Below, piece after piece: positions 48,926-59,520 of a stretch of 64,000 nt of DNA (within the stretch, counting starts at the first letter, position 1; each line of letters begins with the position of its first letter). The translations under genes and the position numbers were made by a program. The stretch is from Lacrimispora xylanisolvens (GTDB taxonomy: Bacteria; Bacillota; Clostridia; Lachnospirales; Lachnospiraceae): positions 186,001 to 250,000 of the forward strand of contig NZ_PTJA01000003.1 of assembly GCF_002934545.1 (NCBI RefSeq), given 5' to 3'. The notes beneath the pieces were generated by a model. It was not told the DNA's origin, did not search any database, and saw nothing but the letters and a program-made list of their open reading frames with translations.

Positions 48926-51167
48926 GCATAAAAAAATATTATCCATAGGGCTGGCTGCTGTTTTTTCCACGCAGTCTGTGCTGATGCCGCTGGCATCCCA
49001 GGTTCAGCCTCCATACGATGAAACTCTTTATGTAACAATGGATCCCTATGGAGAAATAAAAGAAAGCAGTATTGTAAAGATTTATAATACAGATGGAAAT
49101 GAGTCACTGGTGGATTATGGAAATTATGAAAAGGTAATTAATCTTACTGATCATTCTCAGCCAGTAATCGGAGAAGACGGATCCGTAACGTTTACTCCCG
49201 AAGCAGGAGAGAAGAGGTTTTATTTTGAGGGGCAGACAAAGACAGAAAAAAAAGAACTGCCCTGGGATATTACAGTCAGTTACAGGCTTAACGGAGTTGA
49301 GAAAAATGCAGAGGAACTTGCGGGTGAAAAAGGTCTGGTAGAAGTAAATGTGGATCTTAAGCCCAATGAAGGACTATCGGATTTTTACAAAAATAATATG
49401 ACATTGATGGGCAGTGTTGTCGTAGATATGGATAAAAACTTAAGTCTGGAAGCAGAAGGCGCCCAGGTACAAACGGTTGGTAATTTAAGTACAGTTGTTT
49501 TCTTTGCCCTTCCAGGCGAAGACGGACATTATTCCATCCGCATCGGAACTGATGATTTTAAATTTTCCGGCGTTGTTTTTGCCATGGTCCCGCTGACAGT
49601 AAGTCAGCTTGACAAAGTTAAAGATCTTCGGGAAGCAAAGGAGACCATGGAAGATTCCGCCGATGCAATCAGTGACAGCCTGGATGTGGTGCTGAATACC
49701 ATGGATCAGATGAAGAACAGTATTGACAATACATCGGATGGAATCAGAGGTCTTGATAAAACCAGACAGATTGTGGCGGATTCCAAAGGAACGGTTTATC
49801 AAAACGCCGATGATGCCCTTACTGCCCTGGATGGACTGTCTCAGACACTTCGGCCGTTTTACAATCACACAGAGAATGCCAAGACGGCGTTAAATGATTT
49901 AAGAAGCCAGACCAATCACCTGACTGAAATCCTTAGTGATCTCACTCCGGATTTAAACGATCTTCAGGAAGGCGTCAGGGATTTAAGAGATGAACTGAAG
50001 GAATTGCAGAAACTGGTGAATTCTCCGGAAACAGCTATGAAGACCCAGATGGTTTTAAAGCAGCTTGATAAAACACAAGACCATTTAAATACACTGACAA
50101 ACCAACAGCAGACACTGGCGAAGGAACTGGAACAGCTGGCAGAGATACTCCCCCAGATGGTGTCTTTAAGCGGATCACTAAGCGCTTCGGCGCAGGCACT
50201 TGGAGATGAGGATCTGGAAGACTTACTTGAGGATATCAAAGCAGAAGATCTGGCAGACAGTGATGAGATTTCTTCTTATTTATTTAATGAAAAAGGCTAT
50301 TCTGTCACAGAAATCAATGCATTAACCAATTATTTATCCTCTGCACTGGGAGCCGGGAATATTGCTTCCCCCAGTTCCGCAACAAATGCTGCAACAAAGA
50401 CCGCCATACAGGCAGCAGCGCCACTGGCACAGCTTTTGCCCCAGCTGGCAGGAAGCGGGGCAGGACTCTCCGACGATATGTCAAAGTTTCTCGGATTGAC
50501 AAAAGCACTTCTTGGTGACCTTTATACGGAAGGAAACCATATTAACGGGGCAACAGACGGAGTAATAAAAACCACGGATGCCGTTGGGAAACTTTGTGAT
50601 ACTGCAGATGATCTGATTGGAAATGCAGAGGAGCTCAATGGAATTTTAAACCGTCATCACGATGAGATGCTTAATACGCTGACGGATATGGGGAAAATGA
50701 CAGACAGTGCATCAAGGAGTATTGATTCCATGAATGTATTCTTCCGTTCTCTGGAGAGTCAGTTAAAGACGGTGGGAAACTCGTTAAACGGCAGTACACA
50801 AAAGACGTTAAACGGGCTGGCTGATACCCTGGATATTGCGGGAAACGGACTTGATCAGACTGAAGTTCTGAGAAATGCAAAGGATACAATTAAAAATATG
50901 ATCGATGATAAGTGGGATGAATATACCACTGAGGATACAACCCTGTTAAGTATTGATTTAGAAGCAAAACCGGTTTCCATGACGTCGGTAAAGAACCCAT
51001 CACCAAAGAGCATTCAGATCATACTGAGAACAGGGGAAATTAAACAGGATGAAGAAGACAAGGATCGTAAAGTAGATGAAGATTTTCATCCCGATGGGAA
51101 TGTGCTTCACCGCATAGGAAATATTTTTAAAAACATATTCGGATTTTTTACTTCTATATTTAAATAG
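48918..51167 (+). CDS. Large exported coiled-coil protein, partner of MMPL
   Basis: A 749-residue protein with a signal-like start (residues 1-30). A beta-rich N-terminal domain (about 30-230) is followed by long helical coiled-coil stretches (about 235-420 and 525-670) with heptad-like residues (LREAKETMEDSADAISDSLD, LNDLQEGVRDLRDELKELQK). It resembles YhgE/Pip-type proteins, which pair with MMPL transporters. The C-terminus ends IFKNIFGFFTSIFK, an amphipathic tail. Overlaps the MMPL gene, so the two are co-translated. Function unknown, maybe an adaptor across the cell wall. Confidence 0.75.
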   Translation: MNKHKKILSIGLAAVFSTQSVLMPLASQVQPPYDETLYVTMDPYGEIKESSIVKIYNTDGNESLVDYGNYEKVINLTDHSQPVIGEDGSVTFTPEAGEKRFYFEGQTKTEKKELPWDITVSYRLNGVEKNAEELAGEKGLVEVNVDLKPNEGLSDFYKNNMTLMGSVVVDMDKNLSLEAEGAQVQTVGNLSTVVFFALPGEDGHYSIRIGTDDFKFSGVVFAMVPLTVSQLDKVKDLREAKETMEDSADAISDSLDVVLNTMDQMKNSIDNTSDGIRGLDKTRQIVADSKGTVYQNADDALTALDGLSQTLRPFYNHTENAKTALNDLRSQTNHLTEILSDLTPDLNDLQEGVRDLRDELKELQKLVNSPETAMKTQMVLKQLDKTQDHLNTLTNQQQTLAKELEQLAEILPQMVSLSGSLSASAQALGDEDLEDLLEDIKAEDLADSDEISSYLFNEKGYSVTEINALTNYLSSALGAGNIASPSSATNAATKTAIQAAAPLAQLLPQLAGSGAGLSDDMSKFLGLTKALLGDLYTEGNHINGATDGVIKTTDAVGKLCDTADDLIGNAEELNGILNRHHDEMLNTLTDMGKMTDSASRSIDSMNVFFRSLESQLKTVGNSLNGSTQKTLNGLADTLDIAGNGLDQTEVLRNAKDTIKNMIDDKWDEYTTEDTTLLSIDLEAKPVSMTSVKNPSPKSIQIILRTGEIKQDEEDKDRKVDEDFHPDGNVLHRIGNIFKNIFGFFTSIFK

Positions 51168-51270
51168 AAGAAATCAGATAAAAATCATAGGTTTTTAAGA
51201 AATTCTACATTGTTATTTTTTGATTTCCTGCTTATAATAGTTTCAGGACATTTAAAAGGAGGAAGTTAAC

Positions 51271-52290
51271 ATGGCGATATTAGTGACCGGTGGTGCTGGA
51301 TACATAGGAAGTCATACCTGCGTAGAACTGCTGAATGCCGGCTTAGAGGTAGTGGTAGTTGACAATCTGTGCAATTCCAGCAGGGAATCCATGAATCGTG
51401 TTATGGAAATAACAGGAAAAAAACTGAATTTTTATGAGGCCGATTTATTGGATCAGGAAGCGCTGGAACAGATTTTTAATAAAGAGACAATTGATGGCGT
51501 CATTCATTTTGCAGGGCTGAAGGCGGTTGGTGAATCAGTTTACAAGCCTCTTGAATATTATCATAATAACATTACAGGAACGTTAGTGCTCTGTGATGTT
51601 ATGAGAAAGCACGGAGTGAAGAATATTGTGTTTAGTTCTTCCGCTACAGTTTATGGAGATCCTGAATTCGTGCCCATTACAGAAGAATGTCCCAAGGGAG
51701 AAATCACCAATCCTTATGGAAGAACCAAGGGCATGTTAGAACAGATCCTGACGGATTTAAATACTGCAGATCCAGAGTGGAATGTTATGTTATTACGTTA
51801 CTTCAACCCCATTGGAGCTCATGAATCCGGCCGGATCGGAGAAGATCCAAAAGGCATTCCGAACAATCTTCTTCCTTATATTACTCAGGTAGCGGTAGGA
51901 AAACTGGAACGCCTGGGAGTGTTTGGAAAGGATTACGATACTCCGGATGGAACCTGTGTCCGAGACTACATTCATGTTGTTGACCTGGCATTAGGCCATG
52001 TGAAGGCATTAAAAGCCATGTCAAAGCAGTCAGGCGGAGTGCAGATTTATAATTTAGGAACAGGAATTGGATACAGTGTTCTTGATGTAATCGGCGCATT
52101 TGAAAAAGCAAATGATCTAAAGATTCCGTATACGATTATGGATCGAAGGGCAGGAGATATTCCCACCTGCTATGCAGACCCGGCCAAAGCAGAAAAGAAA
52201 CTTGGCTGGAAAGCAGAGAGGGGAATTATTGAGATGTGCCGTGATTCCTGGAACTGGCAAAAGAATAATCCAGGGGGATTTGAAAAATAA
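51271..52290 (+). CDS. galE: UDP-glucose 4-epimerase
   Basis: A 339-residue short-chain dehydrogenase. NAD site [11 protein letters not shown] (residues 6-16), catalytic Ser in [11 protein letters not shown] and Tyr/Lys in NPYGRTKGM, plus family blocks [20 protein letters not shown] and [13 protein letters not shown]. It interconverts UDP-glucose and UDP-galactose in the cytoplasm. ATG 51271 follows AAAGGAGG. Single gene with a terminator. Confidence 0.95.
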   Translation: MAILVTGGAGYIGSHTCVELLNAGLEVVVVDNLCNSSRESMNRVMEITGKKLNFYEADLLDQEALEQIFNKETIDGVIHFAGLKAVGESVYKPLEYYHNNITGTLVLCDVMRKHGVKNIVFSSSATVYGDPEFVPITEECPKGEITNPYGRTKGMLEQILTDLNTADPEWNVMLLRYFNPIGAHESGRIGEDPKGIPNNLLPYITQVAVGKLERLGVFGKDYDTPDGTCVRDYIHVVDLALGHVKALKAMSKQSGGVQIYNLGTGIGYSVLDVIGAFEKANDLKIPYTIMDRRAGDIPTCYADPAKAEKKLGWKAERGIIEMCRDSWNWQKNNPGGFEK

Positions 52291-52319
52291 ATATAAATAG
52301 CGGGCTTAATCAGCAGATG

Positions 52320-52346
52320 GAGACGGGGAATTTCGCCGTCTTTTTC
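52320..52346 (+). terminator. Rho-independent terminator after galE
   Basis: Arms AGACGG (52321-52326) and CCGTCT (52336-52341) followed by TTTTT. Confidence 0.7.
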
Positions 52347-52478
52347 TGTTGCCTGTTTCCTGTATGAAGCAAGGAATTCAATTACCAGAAAAAACAGAAC
52401 ATATATTCGGGAAGTACTTGAAATAATTTAAAATATATGATAATATTCTTGGTAAGAACAAATGTTCGAGGTGGAGAG

Positions 52479-53807
52479 ATGCTAATACAGGAATCATTAA
52501 GTGTTCAGGAAAAATTAGAGATATTGTCGGATGCAGCCAAGTATGATGTGGCATGTACTTCCAGCGGAGTAGACCGTAAAGGGAAGGCGGGTACCATCGG
52601 CAATGCCAGTAAAGCAGGTATCTGCCATAGCTTTTCAGCAGATGGCAGATGTATCTCTTTGCTTAAGATATTATTTACAAATCAGTGTATTTACGATTGC
52701 AAATACTGCATCAACAGATCTTCCAATGACGTGGTACGCACTGCGTTTACTCCGGAGGAGGTTTGCCAGCTTACCATACAGTTTTATCGACGCAATTATA
52801 TTGAGGGGTTATTTTTAAGCTCTGGTGTACTGACCAGTGCAGATTATACCATGGATCTTATCTATCAGACGTTAAAAAAGCTGAGGGAGGAGTACCATTT
52901 TCATGGATATATTCATGTAAAGGCCATTCCCGGTGCAGATCCCCTTTTAATTGAAAAAACAGGATTTCTTGCAGATCGTATGAGCATTAATTTGGAACTT
53001 CCCACTGCAGAAGGGTTAAAAAAACTGGCTCCAGGTAAAAACCGTGACAAGATATTAAAACCCATGAAGCAGATCCAGAACGGGATTGTAACCAACCGCT
53101 TTGAGTTAATGGAATATAAAAAGACTCCTGCCTTTGTTCCGGCAGGCCAGAGTACCCAGATGATTGTGGGTGCCACACCGGAGAATGACTACCAGATGAT
53201 GATGGTGGCAGAGGCATTGTACAAAAACTATGACTTAAAGAGGGTATTTTATTCTGCGTTTGTTCCAGTGAATCAGGACAGCAGTCTGCCTGCACTTCCA
53301 GGAGGACCGCCGCTTTTAAGAGAACACAGGCTGTATCAGGCTGACTGGCTGATGAGGTTTTACGGATTTCAGGCCCAAGAACTGCTGTCAGAAGACCGCC
53401 CTAATTTTAATGTCCTTCTGGATCCCAAGTGCGATTGGGCACTGCGGCATCTGGAACAGTTTCCGGTGGAAGTGAACCGGGCTGATTATTTTACCCTCCT
53501 GAGAGTTCCAGGTATGGGAGTGAAGTCTGTAAAGCGGATTATTGCGGCCAGACGAAGTGGGATTTTAGATTTTGAGGCACTAAAGAAGATGGGAGTTGTA
53601 CTGAAAAGAGCACACTATTTTATCACCTGCTCCGGGAGGATGATGTACCCGGTAAAGATTGAAGAGGATTATATATCCAGACATCTGGTGGGAGAAGAAA
53701 GAAGAAGTGTCTGGGATATCAGCTCTGCCAATACGTACCGGCAGCTGTCTCTGTTTGACGATACCAGTCTGTCGACACAGGTAAATTCCGGAGGTATTGT
53801 GGTATGA
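52479..53807 (+). CDS. Putative DNA modification/repair radical SAM protein
   Basis: A 442-residue radical SAM enzyme. The cluster motif is CIYDCKYC (about residue 70), a CX3CX2C form. Further blocks LFLSSGVLTSADYTMDLIYQ and NLELPTAEGLKKLAPGKNRD match the 'putative DNA modification/repair radical SAM protein' family (TIGR03916). The C-terminus has a helix-hairpin-helix, LLRVPGMGVKSVKRIIAARR (about 350), suited to DNA. The next gene is the fixed partner (TIGR03915), overlapping by four bases. Function is not established. ATG 52479 follows GAGGTGGAG. Confidence 0.88.
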   Translation: MLIQESLSVQEKLEILSDAAKYDVACTSSGVDRKGKAGTIGNASKAGICHSFSADGRCISLLKILFTNQCIYDCKYCINRSSNDVVRTAFTPEEVCQLTIQFYRRNYIEGLFLSSGVLTSADYTMDLIYQTLKKLREEYHFHGYIHVKAIPGADPLLIEKTGFLADRMSINLELPTAEGLKKLAPGKNRDKILKPMKQIQNGIVTNRFELMEYKKTPAFVPAGQSTQMIVGATPENDYQMMMVAEALYKNYDLKRVFYSAFVPVNQDSSLPALPGGPPLLREHRLYQADWLMRFYGFQAQELLSEDRPNFNVLLDPKCDWALRHLEQFPVEVNRADYFTLLRVPGMGVKSVKRIIAARRSGILDFEALKKMGVVLKRAHYFITCSGRMMYPVKIEEDYISRHLVGEERRSVWDISSANTYRQLSLFDDTSLSTQVNSGGIVV

Positions 53808-54583
53808 AGACGATATATCTTTGTGACAGCAGTATAGAAGGGGTTTTAAGCGGTGTTTATGCTGCATGGGCCAGCGGGAAAGGCCATGACAATGGTAAGC
53901 TCCGGCTGAAAGATGATGGTGCAACCATGGAGTTGTTCTGCCAATATGAAGAAGTACCCGTTGATTCTCAAAAAGCGGATAAGGTGATTACGGCAATCCG
54001 GAATAAGATTTCTGAAGAAGCCTATGAAGTTGTTTACAAAGCAGCCCTGAGCAATGATATGGAGCGGGCAGATAAGATTTATCGTTTCCTGATCTGTGGC
54101 TTTCGTGCGGGAGCGGGCGTTGTAAGTATGCTTCAGAACCAGGCTGTTTATGACATTTTTCAAATGTGCTGTTTTGTGGATAATGAGACTCACCTTTTGA
54201 CTGGATTTGTTCGCTTTACTGAGATGGAGGGGAATTTACTGGTAGGAAAAATTGGCCCTAAGAATGATGTAATTGTTCTTCTTGCACCCCATTTTGCAGA
54301 TCGTTTGTCTGGTGAAAACTGGGTGCTATATGATGTTAATAGAAAAAAAGCAGTCCTTCACCCTGCATATCGTCATTGGTATCTGACTGATTTTTTGCCA
54401 TCTGATTGGGAAGATAAGATTGTAAAAACATCGGTGGAGGATGAATACGAAGACCTTTTTAAACGTTTCAGAAAGAGTATTTCTATTAAGGAACGTACCA
54501 ATCCTATATGCCAGCTGAATCATATGCCCCTTCGTTACAGACCATATATGCCAGAATTCTCTCAGGGATTAAGGGACGTCTGA
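53804..54583 (+). CDS. TIGR03915/DUF4130 putative DNA-repair partner protein
   Basis: A 259-residue protein. The start MKTIYLCDSSIEGVLSGVYAAW and the tail YRPYMPEFSQGL are typical of TIGR03915-type DNA-metabolism proteins. These occur only next to the radical SAM gene of the same family. The middle has RFTEMEGNLLVGKIGPKNDV. Translationally coupled by ATGA overlap. Exact chemistry unknown. Confidence 0.85.
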   Translation: MKTIYLCDSSIEGVLSGVYAAWASGKGHDNGKLRLKDDGATMELFCQYEEVPVDSQKADKVITAIRNKISEEAYEVVYKAALSNDMERADKIYRFLICGFRAGAGVVSMLQNQAVYDIFQMCCFVDNETHLLTGFVRFTEMEGNLLVGKIGPKNDVIVLLAPHFADRLSGENWVLYDVNRKKAVLHPAYRHWYLTDFLPSDWEDKIVKTSVEDEYEDLFKRFRKSISIKERTNPICQLNHMPLRYRPYMPEFSQGLRDV

Positions 54584-54614
54584 CGATATATGACAGTGAT
54601 TTCTTTTTTTAATT

Positions 54615-54663
54615 CAAAAAAGCAGAAAAAGCCAGAAAACAGTTGTTTTTTTCTGCTTTTTAA
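54615..54663 (+). terminator. Rho-independent terminator after DNA-repair pair
   Basis: Complementary segments AAAAAGCAGAAAAA and TTTTTTCTGCTTTTT with a 15-base centre. A T-rich tract follows. Confidence 0.7.
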
Positions 54664-54755
54664 GTTATTATAAATTTAATCCGATTCCGGATATTCCAAG
54701 TGCATTTCTGCATAAATTTCCATTTTTAATTTCCTTTATTGAAAGGAGCATTCTA

Positions 54756-56297
54756 TTGTATAGTAAAGTTCATAGTATCGGTATTACCGGTGTAGAAGGC
54801 GTTCCCATACTTGTGGAAGCAGATGTGAGTGATGGGCTCCCTGGTTTTTCCATGGTTGGATATCTTTCTTCTCAGGTGAAAGAAGCTCAGGACCGTGTCA
54901 GAACTGCCCTCAAAAACTCTGGTTTTCGTATTCCTGCAAAAAAAATAACCATTAATTTATCCCCTGCAGATATCAGGAAAGAGGGGACGGCTTTTGATCT
55001 TCCTATTGCAATCGCCATTTTATCTGCTTCTGGTATGATCCAGTCTACAGATTTGTCCGACTGTGTGTTTTCAGGAGAACTGGGGCTTGATGGTACGGTA
55101 AAACCCGTTCCTGGAGCTCTTTCCATTGTAATTGCAGCAAAAAGAGAAGGAAAGAAAATCTGTTACCTGCCAAAAGAGAACAGAAGAGAGGGTGTTTTCA
55201 TAAACGAAATACAGGTTATAGGGCTACATACTTTAAAAGACCTGACAGATCACTTAAATGGAGGGAAGAATTTCTCCCAACTTCCAGATGATCCTGTAGT
55301 ATTAAAAACTGAAAAAGATATCTATGATGTCGATTTTTCAGACGTAGGTGGACAGCCGTTTTTAAGACGGGCGACTGAAGTTGCTGTAGCAGGTATGCAT
55401 AATATCATGTATATTGGTCCCGCAGGTACAGGGAAAACCATGTTTGCCAAAAGAATCCCTACCATTATGCCGTCTCTTTCTTTTAGGGAAATCATGGAAA
55501 TCTCAAAAATTTACAGCGTTTGCGGTTTGCTTTCCGGAGAAACTCCAATTATGAATTCCCGGCCGTTTCGAAGTCCCCATCATACCATAAGCCCTCAGGC
55601 ATTTGCGGGAGGTGGGCGAATCCCAAGACCGGGAGAGATTACTCTCGCCTCTGGAGGTGTTTTATTTCTGGATGAATTGTCTGAGTTTCAAAAATCCACC
55701 ATTGAGATTTTAAGACAGCCTCTGGAAGAAGGCGAAATTACCATATCAAGAAGTCATGGAGCTTATCTGTTTCCAGCTAAATTTCTATTGGCAGCCGCCA
55801 TGAATCCGTGTCCATGTGGCTTTTACCCGGACAGGACAAAGTGCAGATGTTCGGAAAGCCAGGTAAATAAATATTTAGGAAGAATTTCAAAACCAATTCT
55901 GGACAGAATTGATATCTGTGCAGAATCCAGCCCGGTAAGTTATAAGGAGCTGAGGCAAGGGGAGAAAGGAGAATCCTCTGAAGCCATCAGGAATCGTATT
56001 GAACAGGCAAGGGTAATGCAGATGGAACGCTTCAGGGGGACCAATATACTTTTTAACAGTTTTATGAAGAAACCGGATCTGGAAAAATACTGCGGCCTTT
56101 TTGAGACGGAAGAATTATATTTAAAACAAATCTACGATTCTATGTCACTCAGTGCAAGAGGGTATGAAAAGGTTCTTAAAATAGCAAGAACCATTGCAGA
56201 TCTGGAAGGTTCTGAAAATATTTCAAAAAAACATCTGGCAGAAGCTGCCGGCCTGAGAAGCCGGGAAGGAAAGTTTTGGGGAGGTATCTATGGATAA
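54756..56297 (+). CDS. yifB: YifB/ComM-family AAA+ protein
   Basis: A 513-residue Mg-chelatase-like AAA+ protein. A Lon-like N-terminal domain (residues 1-170) is followed by Walker A GPAGTGKTMFAKR (about 222) and Walker B GGVLFLDELSEF. The Cys-rich NPCPCGFYPDRTKCRC (about 353) may bind zinc, and there is a C-terminal lid domain. ComM promotes branch migration in natural transformation. Translation starts at TTG 54756, seven bases after AAAGGAG. Overlaps dprA by eight bases. Confidence 0.92.
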   Translation: MYSKVHSIGITGVEGVPILVEADVSDGLPGFSMVGYLSSQVKEAQDRVRTALKNSGFRIPAKKITINLSPADIRKEGTAFDLPIAIAILSASGMIQSTDLSDCVFSGELGLDGTVKPVPGALSIVIAAKREGKKICYLPKENRREGVFINEIQVIGLHTLKDLTDHLNGGKNFSQLPDDPVVLKTEKDIYDVDFSDVGGQPFLRRATEVAVAGMHNIMYIGPAGTGKTMFAKRIPTIMPSLSFREIMEISKIYSVCGLLSGETPIMNSRPFRSPHHTISPQAFAGGGRIPRPGEITLASGGVLFLDELSEFQKSTIEILRQPLEEGEITISRSHGAYLFPAKFLLAAAMNPCPCGFYPDRTKCRCSESQVNKYLGRISKPILDRIDICAESSPVSYKELRQGEKGESSEAIRNRIEQARVMQMERFRGTNILFNSFMKKPDLEKYCGLFETEELYLKQIYDSMSLSARGYEKVLKIARTIADLEGSENISKKHLAEAAGLRSREGKFWGGIYG

Positions 56298-57390
56298 TCT
56301 GGAAGAACGGGAATACTTATACTGGCTTTCCCATATTCCATTTCTAGGAGCTGTGAAAATAAAAAAACTGTATGACTACATGGGAAGCTATAAGAAGATA
56401 TATAATATAGAAAGAAAAGAGCTGGAAAGCTGCGGGCTTTTAAAAGAAAGTGAGATTTTGTTTTTTGAAGAACGAAAGTCTTACATGGATTCTGTTCGCA
56501 GGCAGCTGGAGCAATTAGAAAAAAAGGGAATTCGTTTTATTGCACATTTTGATCCTGATTATCCCAAGCGGCTTCTGTCTATTTATGGATACCCTATGGG
56601 TCTATGTGTAAATGGACAGCTTCCTGAAGAAGAGAAACCTGCAGTAGCCATAATAGGAGCCAGAAACTGCACCAATTACGGGCGTCAGATGGCTCAGAGC
56701 CTGGCAAGAGAGTTATCAGCTGCTGGTATATCAATAATCAGCGGTCTGGCATATGGCATAGACGGAGCGGGACATGAAGGAGCACTGGAGGCAGGTCAGG
56801 AAACTTATGGAGTGCTGGGGTGCGGAATCAATGTTTGTTATCCCAAAGAAAATTATGGATTATTCAGCCAGATGATAAAATGCGGAGGCATTTTAACGGA
56901 ATTCATGCCGGATGAAGCTCCGAAGCCTCAGAATTTCCCCATGAGAAACCGGATTATAAGCGGACTTTCTGATACAATTCTTGTAATTGAGGCAAGAGAA
57001 AAAAGTGGTTCTCTTATTACGGCGAATCTGGGGCTGGAGCAGGGAAAAGAGATTTTTGCCCTTCCTGGAAGAGTAACGGATCCCTTAAGCGCAGGTTGTA
57101 ACCGCCTTATTTCTGAAGGCGCAGGGGTTTTACTCTCTCCGGAGACAGTGTTGGAATATTTTAAGTTACAGAACGGTAAAATATTAAGAGTTCATGAAAA
57201 AAATAAGAACGGGCTTGCCAAAAAAGAAAAAATGGTGTATAGTTGCCTAGATTTGCAACCGAAGAATCTGGAAGAGATTGTGAGCTGCAGTGGATTGTCT
57301 GTCAGCGAGTGCATGAGTGTCCTCCTGGAACTGGAATTAAAGGGCAGCATTATACAGACATCCCATCAATATTATGGTAAGAAACAATAG
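56290..57390 (+). CDS. dprA: DNA-processing protein DprA
   Basis: A 366-residue protein. A helical N-terminal SAM-like part (1-70) is followed by the Rossmann-type DprA core (about 75-290) with IIGARNCTNYGRQMAQSLAR, SGLAYGIDGAGHEGAL, YPKENYGLF, FPMRNRIISGL and EKSGSLITANL. A C-terminal winged helix (about 310-366) ends the protein. It loads RecA on single-strand DNA. ATG 56290 inside yifB, followed by topA 14 bases after. Confidence 0.95.
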   Translation: MDNLEEREYLYWLSHIPFLGAVKIKKLYDYMGSYKKIYNIERKELESCGLLKESEILFFEERKSYMDSVRRQLEQLEKKGIRFIAHFDPDYPKRLLSIYGYPMGLCVNGQLPEEEKPAVAIIGARNCTNYGRQMAQSLARELSAAGISIISGLAYGIDGAGHEGALEAGQETYGVLGCGINVCYPKENYGLFSQMIKCGGILTEFMPDEAPKPQNFPMRNRIISGLSDTILVIEAREKSGSLITANLGLEQGKEIFALPGRVTDPLSAGCNRLISEGAGVLLSPETVLEYFKLQNGKILRVHEKNKNGLAKKEKMVYSCLDLQPKNLEEIVSCSGLSVSECMSVLLELELKGSIIQTSHQYYGKKQ

Positions 57391-57404
57391 GCGAGGAGTT
57401 TGGT

Positions 57405-59474
57405 ATGGCGAACTGTTTAGTAATTGTGGAGTCACCCGCAAAAGTAAAAACTATAAAAAAGTTCCTTGGAGCAAACTATGAAGTAGATGCTTCCAATGGA
57501 CATGTAAGGGATCTTCCTAAGAGTCAGATGGGAATCGATGTGGAACATGATTTTGATCCAAAATATATAACGATCAGGGGAAAAGGGGATATTCTTGCTA
57601 AACTGAGAAAAGAAGTGAAGAAAGCGGATAAGATTTATCTGGCAACTGACCCTGACCGTGAAGGAGAAGCGATTTCCTGGCATCTGATGAAAGCATTAAA
57701 ATTAGATGAACTGAAAGAAAAACAGGTATACCGCATCAGCTTCAATGAGATTACCAAGAATGCAGTGAAAACTTCATTAAAAACCCCAAGAGATATTGAT
57801 ATGGATCTTGTGGATGCCCAGCAGGCAAGAAGAGTTCTTGACCGAATGGTTGGATATATGATCAGTCCTCTTCTATGGGCAAAGGTTAAACGGGGGTTAA
57901 GTGCCGGTCGTGTACAATCCGTTGCTCTGCGCCTTATCTGTGACCGGGAAGAAGACATCAACGCTTTTATACCGGAAGAGTACTGGAATCTGGATGCAGT
58001 CTTAAAGCAGGAAGGAAGCAAAAAGACTTTAACAGCCAAGTTTCACGGAGACAAGAATGGCAGAATAGCCATTCATAATAAGGAAGAGTTAGATGAGATA
58101 CTGAAAGGTCTAAAGAAGAAAGAGTACCAGGTGGAAGAAGTTAAGAATGGGGAACGGGTTAAAAAAGCCCCCATTCCATTTACTACCAGTACACTTCAGC
58201 AGGAAGCCTCCAAGGTTCTTAATTTCTCGACTCAGAAAACCATGCGATTAGCTCAGCAGTTATATGAAGGAGTGGAGGTCGCAGGCCACGGAACAGTGGG
58301 TTTGATCACCTATTTGCGTACAGATTCTACCAGAATCGCAGAAGAGGCTGATGTTGCTGCAAGAGAGTTCATTGAAAAGCAGTACGGCAGCCGTTATCTG
58401 GCAAATGGAGAGCAGAACAAAAAAAGCAATGTTAAGATACAGGATGCCCACGAGGCGATTCGTCCCACTGATATTGCACTGACACCGGTAATTGTAAAAG
58501 AATCACTCCAGAGAGATCTATTCCGTCTTTATCAGCTCATCTGGAAGAGATTTGCAGCCAGCAGAATGCAGCCGGCTGTGTATGAAACAACTTCTGTGAA
58601 GGTGAAAGCGGGAAACTATTTTTTCACCCTTTCTGCTTCAAAACTTCAGTTTGATGGTTTTATGTCAGTCTATGTACAGGAAGAAGAGAAGGAAGAAAAT
58701 AATGTTCTTCTTGGCAATCTGGAAAAAGGCAGTATACTTAAGTTGGAGAAGCTGGAAAACAGTCAGCATTTTACCCAGCCCCCGGCTCATTTTACGGAGG
58801 CATCTCTGGTAAAGGCAATGGAAGAACAGGGAATTGGTCGTCCAAGTACTTATGCTCCTACGATTACAACGATTATAGCCAGACGGTATGTGGCGAAAGA
58901 AAATAAAAACCTTTACGTGACAGAACTGGGAGAAGTAGTCAACAGCATGATGAAACAAAGCTTCCCCAGTATTGTAGACATCACATTTACTGCAAATCTG
59001 GAGTATCTTCTTGATAAAGTTGGAGATGGAACGGTACAGTGGAAAACAGTTGTGAAAAACTTCTATCCTGACTTAAAGGAAGCGGTTGATAAGGCACTGG
59101 TAGAACTGGAATCTGTTACCATAGCAGATGAAGTAACAGATGAGATTTGTGAACTGTGCGGCCGTAATATGGTTATAAAATACGGACCTCACGGTAAATT
59201 CCTTGCATGCCCCGGTTTTCCAGAATGTAAGAATACGAAACCTTATCTGGAAAAAACAGGAGTTCCCTGCCCGAAGTGCGGTAAGGATGTAGTGATCAAA
59301 AAGACAAAAAAGGGCAGAATTTATTATGGATGCGAGGCAAATCCTGAATGTGATTTTATGTCATGGCAAAAGCCTTCCACCCAGAAATGTCCAAAATGCG
59401 GTTCATATATGGTTGAAAAGGGCAACAAGTTACTGTGCTCTAATGAGCAGTGTGGATACAGTACAGATAAGTAG
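57405..59474 (+). CDS. topA: DNA topoisomerase I
   Basis: A 689-residue type IA topoisomerase. Toprim domain: LVIVESPAKVKTIKKFLG and ATDPDREGEAISWHL. Active-site Tyr in LITYLRTDSTRI (about residue 308). Three C-terminal zinc fingers (about 580-689: CELCGRNM, CPKCGKDVVI, CPKCGSYMVEKG) are present. Relaxes negative supercoils. ATG 57405 after GCGAGGAG. Confidence 0.97.
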   Translation: MANCLVIVESPAKVKTIKKFLGANYEVDASNGHVRDLPKSQMGIDVEHDFDPKYITIRGKGDILAKLRKEVKKADKIYLATDPDREGEAISWHLMKALKLDELKEKQVYRISFNEITKNAVKTSLKTPRDIDMDLVDAQQARRVLDRMVGYMISPLLWAKVKRGLSAGRVQSVALRLICDREEDINAFIPEEYWNLDAVLKQEGSKKTLTAKFHGDKNGRIAIHNKEELDEILKGLKKKEYQVEEVKNGERVKKAPIPFTTSTLQQEASKVLNFSTQKTMRLAQQLYEGVEVAGHGTVGLITYLRTDSTRIAEEADVAAREFIEKQYGSRYLANGEQNKKSNVKIQDAHEAIRPTDIALTPVIVKESLQRDLFRLYQLIWKRFAASRMQPAVYETTSVKVKAGNYFFTLSASKLQFDGFMSVYVQEEEKEENNVLLGNLEKGSILKLEKLENSQHFTQPPAHFTEASLVKAMEEQGIGRPSTYAPTITTIIARRYVAKENKNLYVTELGEVVNSMMKQSFPSIVDITFTANLEYLLDKVGDGTVQWKTVVKNFYPDLKEAVDKALVELESVTIADEVTDEICELCGRNMVIKYGPHGKFLACPGFPECKNTKPYLEKTGVPCPKCGKDVVIKKTKKGRIYYGCEANPECDFMSWQKPSTQKCPKCGSYMVEKGNKLLCSNEQCGYSTDK

Positions 59475-59520
59475 GAAAAAAGAATAATTATTAAGAAAAT
59501 CGAAAATCTTCAAAAAACTA

